7,464 bases of DNA from Prevotella sp. CAG:1092. GTDB taxonomy: Bacteria; Bacteroidota; Bacteroidia; Bacteroidales; Bacteroidaceae. Below the pieces are notes generated by a model. That model made no database searches. It worked only from the letters and a program-made list of their open reading frames with translations, and was not told where the DNA came from. Location of the stretch: NCBI GenBank assembly GCA_000436915.1, contig HF994011.1, forward strand, positions 1-7,464, given 5' to 3'. Below, piece after piece: positions 6,201 through 7,464 of the stretch. A program made the translations under genes and the position numbers. The first letter of the stretch is position 1. Each line of letters opens with the position of its first letter.

Positions 6201-6925
6201 AAGCCGTAAACTCGCTATTTGGCGAAGAGGAAGTGGAAGTGACTTATCCTCATGTGCCTAAGGGCGAAGAATGGAGCACCATCGAACGATTGGGTAAGGA
6301 GAAAGACCTTGTAGGTATCTATCTCTCGGCACATCCGCTCGACGACTATGCTGTGGTATTGAAGTCGATGTGCAACACTCATTGTTGCGAGCTCGAAAAT
6401 CTCGACAGCCTTATGGATAGAGAAGAAATCGTAGTAGGAGGTATCATCACCGAAGTACGCCCGTCGTTTACCAAGCGAGGCGAACCTTTCGGTTTCGTTA
6501 CTATCGAAGACTACGAAGGTCCGGGCAAGATAGCTATCTTTGGAGAAGAGTGGGGCAAATGGAACGGAAAGTTAATCACTGGCTCTTCGATATACATGAC
6601 CTGCAAATGCTTCAAGAAGTTCCCTACGAGCAACTTCATCAGCCTGCAGATAAAGAGCATAGAGTTTATGCAAACGGTAAAGGAGAAGCAGATAGAGAAG
6701 TTCACCATCATCGCCGACTCCGACAAGATAGACGACGAAATAGCCACCGACATCTCTACTCTCGTAGAAGATCATCCAGGCAATGTGCAACTCTATTTCC
6801 AGATTACCGACAACGAGCACAACTCTACAATCACTCTCCGCATGCCTAATACCGGCATCGAACTCTCTAAGCTGTTTATAGAATATGTAGACAACCACGA
6901 GGATTTGAGCTACAAAGTGAATTAA
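3215..6925 (+). CDS. dnaE: DNA polymerase III alpha subunit (replicative polymerase)
   Basis: This 1236-residue protein is the catalytic subunit of the chromosomal replicase. The start is set by MEDFIHLHVHTHYS, the usual beginning of Bacteroidetes DnaE; the open frame runs 61 codons further upstream but that part is hydrophobic, crosses the psd start and contains the promoters. Domains in order: PHP domain (about 4-250) with apparent metal ligands H8, H10, D17, H42, E77, H98 or H99, C149, D228 and H230; C-family polymerase core with GPGRGSAAGS (431-440), the catalytic aspartates in LPDIDTDF (D473, D475) and in MDFLGLKTL (D637), and FNKSHATCYSWVAYQTAYMK around K829; a helix-hairpin-helix region (about 905-940, GLSAIKGMGG); an OB-fold (about 1072-1145, starting IVVGGIITEV); and a C-terminal domain. 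Length is normal for the phylum. It is divergent from psd and followed 146 bases later by trxA, with no clear terminator between. Confidence 0.98.
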   Translation: MEDFIHLHVHTHYSILDGQSKIPRIVDKAVADGMKGMAITDHGVMFGIKEFTDYCAKINKGRKKEGLEPFKPIIGCEMYVARHSKFDKVAENGDKSGHHLIVLAKNYKGYKNLIKLVSRAWVDGYYYRPRTDREDLEKYHEGLIVCSACIAGEVPAKVLKGDIEGAREACKWYHNIFGDDYYLELQRHEVTDPTLIANRETFPLQQQANKALIEMAREFGIKLVCTNDCHFEDKETAEAHDHLLCLSTGKDLNDPDRMRYTKQEWFKTRQEMNDVFSDIPEALSNTLEILDKVEMYSIEHGPIMPFFPIPESFGTEEEWRQKFSTDDLYREFTTDENGNNQLSPEEGQKVIDRLGGYDKIYRIKFEADYLAKLAYDGARDPSRYGENLSDEVKEHINFELHVMKTMGFPGYFLIVSDFINAARTELGVMVGPGRGSAAGSVVAYCLGITKIDPLKYDLLFERFLNPDRVNLPDIDTDFDDDGRGRVLQWVMDKYGHENCAHIITYASMATKNSIKDVARVEKLPLDISNALCKAIPERLPDGLKMNLTNAIKCTPELREAESSADPRERNTIKYAKMLEGTVRGTGIHACGFIICRNAISDWVPVSTADDPDFKGLKVPVTQYDGHVIESTGLIKMDFLGLKTLSELKEACKVVKQTTGHDIDLDTLPIDDELTYQLYQQGRTIGTFQFESPGMQKHLRNLHPTVFEDLIAMNALYRPGPMDYIPEFIRRKHDPSLVTYDIPCMEKYLKDTYGITVYQEQVMLLSRQLADFTRGESDALRKAMGKKKKDIVDAMKPKFIEGGKKNGHDPKVLEKIWADWEKFASYAFNKSHATCYSWVAYQTAYMKAHYPAEYMAALMTRRFAQITEITKLMEECKAMNIETLGPDVNESFVGFGVNKKGEIRFGLSAIKGMGGAAADAIVDERLKNGPYKDVFDFVMRVSLKDVNRKAIESLALSGGLDCFNIRREDYFGKNSKGDMFLDTLVRFGQNYQLSKAQAVNSLFGEEEVEVTYPHVPKGEEWSTIERLGKEKDLVGIYLSAHPLDDYAVVLKSMCNTHCCELENLDSLMDREEIVVGGIITEVRPSFTKRGEPFGFVTIEDYEGPGKIAIFGEEWGKWNGKLITGSSIYMTCKCFKKFPTSNFISLQIKSIEFMQTVKEKQIEKFTIIADSDKIDDEIATDISTLVEDHPGNVQLYFQITDNEHNSTITLRMPNTGIELSKLFIEYVDNHEDLSYKVN

Positions 6926-6929
6926 GTGA

Positions 6930-6941
6930 AGAGTGAAGAAT
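6930..6941 (+). repeat. 12-base motif shared with the trxA terminator arm
   Basis: AGAGTGAAGAAT just after the dnaE stop (6930-6941) recurs exactly at 7413-7424, where it forms the outer left arm of the trxA terminator. Here no complementary arm is found nearby, so no hairpin forms. It may be a remnant of a related terminator or a dispersed intergenic element. Confidence 0.5.
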
Positions 6942-7017
6942 GGAAAGCTATCTATAGTGAATTGTGGGTAAATATAATAAAATTGTGTAAATAGGGCGCT
7001 ATATGGAATATTTTGCC

Positions 7018-7025
7018 TAATTTTG
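7018..7025 (+). promoter_or_regulatory. -7 element of a trxA promoter
   Basis: TAATTTTG is a perfect TAnnTTTG element 46 bases before the trxA ATG, giving an expected leader of about 40 A-rich bases. No TTTG or TTG stands at the usual 19-21 base distance upstream, so the -33 element is weak or absent. The rest of 6942-7017 is AT-rich and holds nothing else I recognise. Confidence 0.5.
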
Positions 7026-7071
7026 CAGCAGATTAACATAAGCAATAGAACATAAACAATAAAAATAAGAC

Positions 7072-7386
7072 ATGGAAGTAACAATTACAACCGAAAATTT
7101 CGAGAGCTATAAGAATGGCGAATTGCCATTGGTAGTAGACCTTTGGGCTACATGGTGTGGACCTTGCCGCCAGATTGCACCTATCATCAGCGAGTTGGCT
7201 GAGGAGTATGCAGGCAAATTGGTAGTAGGCAAATGCGACGTTGAAGAAAACGACGATATCGCTATGGAGTTTGGTGTTCGCAACATCCCTACAATCCTTT
7301 TCTTCAAGGGTGGACAGTTGGTAGACAAATTCGTTGGTGCAGCCTCTAAGTCAAAGATTGAAGATAAGTTCAAGGCTCTTCTGTAA
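7072..7386 (+). CDS. trxA: Thioredoxin
   Basis: This 104-residue cytoplasmic protein is a disulfide reductase that passes electrons from thioredoxin reductase to targets such as ribonucleotide reductase and peroxiredoxins. The active site WCGPC is at 28-32 (Cys29, Cys32), the buried acid is D23 in VVDLWA, and the cis-proline is P73 in RNIPTILFF. The K/GG turn (FFKGGQLVDKFVG) follows. There is no signal peptide, and the length is that of the classic single-domain thioredoxin. The ATG is preceded by an A-rich leader without a clear Shine-Dalgarno sequence, usual for this phylum. It has its own promoter element and terminator, so it is probably a single-gene transcript, though read-through from dnaE is possible. 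Confidence 0.97.
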   Translation: MEVTITTENFESYKNGELPLVVDLWATWCGPCRQIAPIISELAEEYAGKLVVGKCDVEENDDIAMEFGVRNIPTILFFKGGQLVDKFVGAASKSKIEDKFKALL

Positions 7387-7412
7387 TAAGAGAACTAAGC
7401 ACACAAAATAAT

Positions 7413-7461
7413 AGAGTGAAGAATCTTAAGGCATCAGCCTTTAGAATCTTCACTCTTTTTT
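7413..7461 (+). terminator. Long hairpin terminator after trxA
   Basis: Arms 7413-7432 and 7437-7456 pair over 20 positions with two mismatches, around the tetraloop ATCA, followed by five T residues (7457-7461). It begins 26 bases after the trxA stop. This is a strong rho-independent terminator, and the A-rich sequence before the left arm may let it also stop transcription arriving from the right. Confidence 0.9.
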
Positions 7462-7464
7462 ATT

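Noticed and set aside
6942..7017. A terminator for dnaE
   Set aside because: Only short, imperfect complementary stretches are seen and no T-tract follows them.

Overview
The window looks like ordinary chromosome from a Bacteroidales bacterium, most likely Prevotella or a close relative. Three things point there. The protein sequences have the Bacteroidetes style, for example a DnaE starting MEDFIHLHVHTHYS and a BirA with GRGQ and WESEPGKNL. The pssA - DUF4834 - yraN - birA cluster is, from memory, a Bacteroidetes arrangement. Upstream of several genes there are TTTG / TAnnTTTG promoter elements, and there are few convincing Shine-Dalgarno sequences. No phage, transposon, CRISPR or tRNA features are visible.

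Left part, minus strand, read right to left: psd (phosphatidylserine decarboxylase, 3073-2347), a strong intrinsic terminator (2336-2311), then a tightly packed run: pssA (phosphatidylserine synthase), a small DUF4834-type membrane protein, yraN (UPF0102 predicted nuclease) and birA (biotin-protein ligase), with gaps of 9, 5 and 12 bases. PssA and Psd catalyse consecutive steps of phosphatidylethanolamine synthesis (CDP-diacylglycerol + serine to phosphatidylserine, then decarboxylation). Positions 1-100 are AT-rich with no gene, only a weak A/T hairpin.

Right part, plus strand: dnaE (DNA polymerase III alpha subunit, 3215-6925), divergent from psd across a 141-base region that holds plausible promoters for both, then trxA (thioredoxin, 7072-7386) with its own -7 element and a long hairpin terminator at the window's right edge.

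The outstanding anomaly is in psd. A 34-base direct tandem duplication (2781-2814 and 2815-2848, one mismatch) breaks the reading frame right after the conserved PADGK motif. Removing one copy restores a full-length 230-residue Psd with all expected catalytic residues. The duplication junction also creates an out-of-frame ATG from which the whole catalytic part could be translated without the membrane anchor. This could be a real mutation, a reversible on/off repeat, a split but working enzyme, or an assembly join of two strain haplotypes; sequence alone cannot decide. I found no evidence for a wholly new multi-gene system here.
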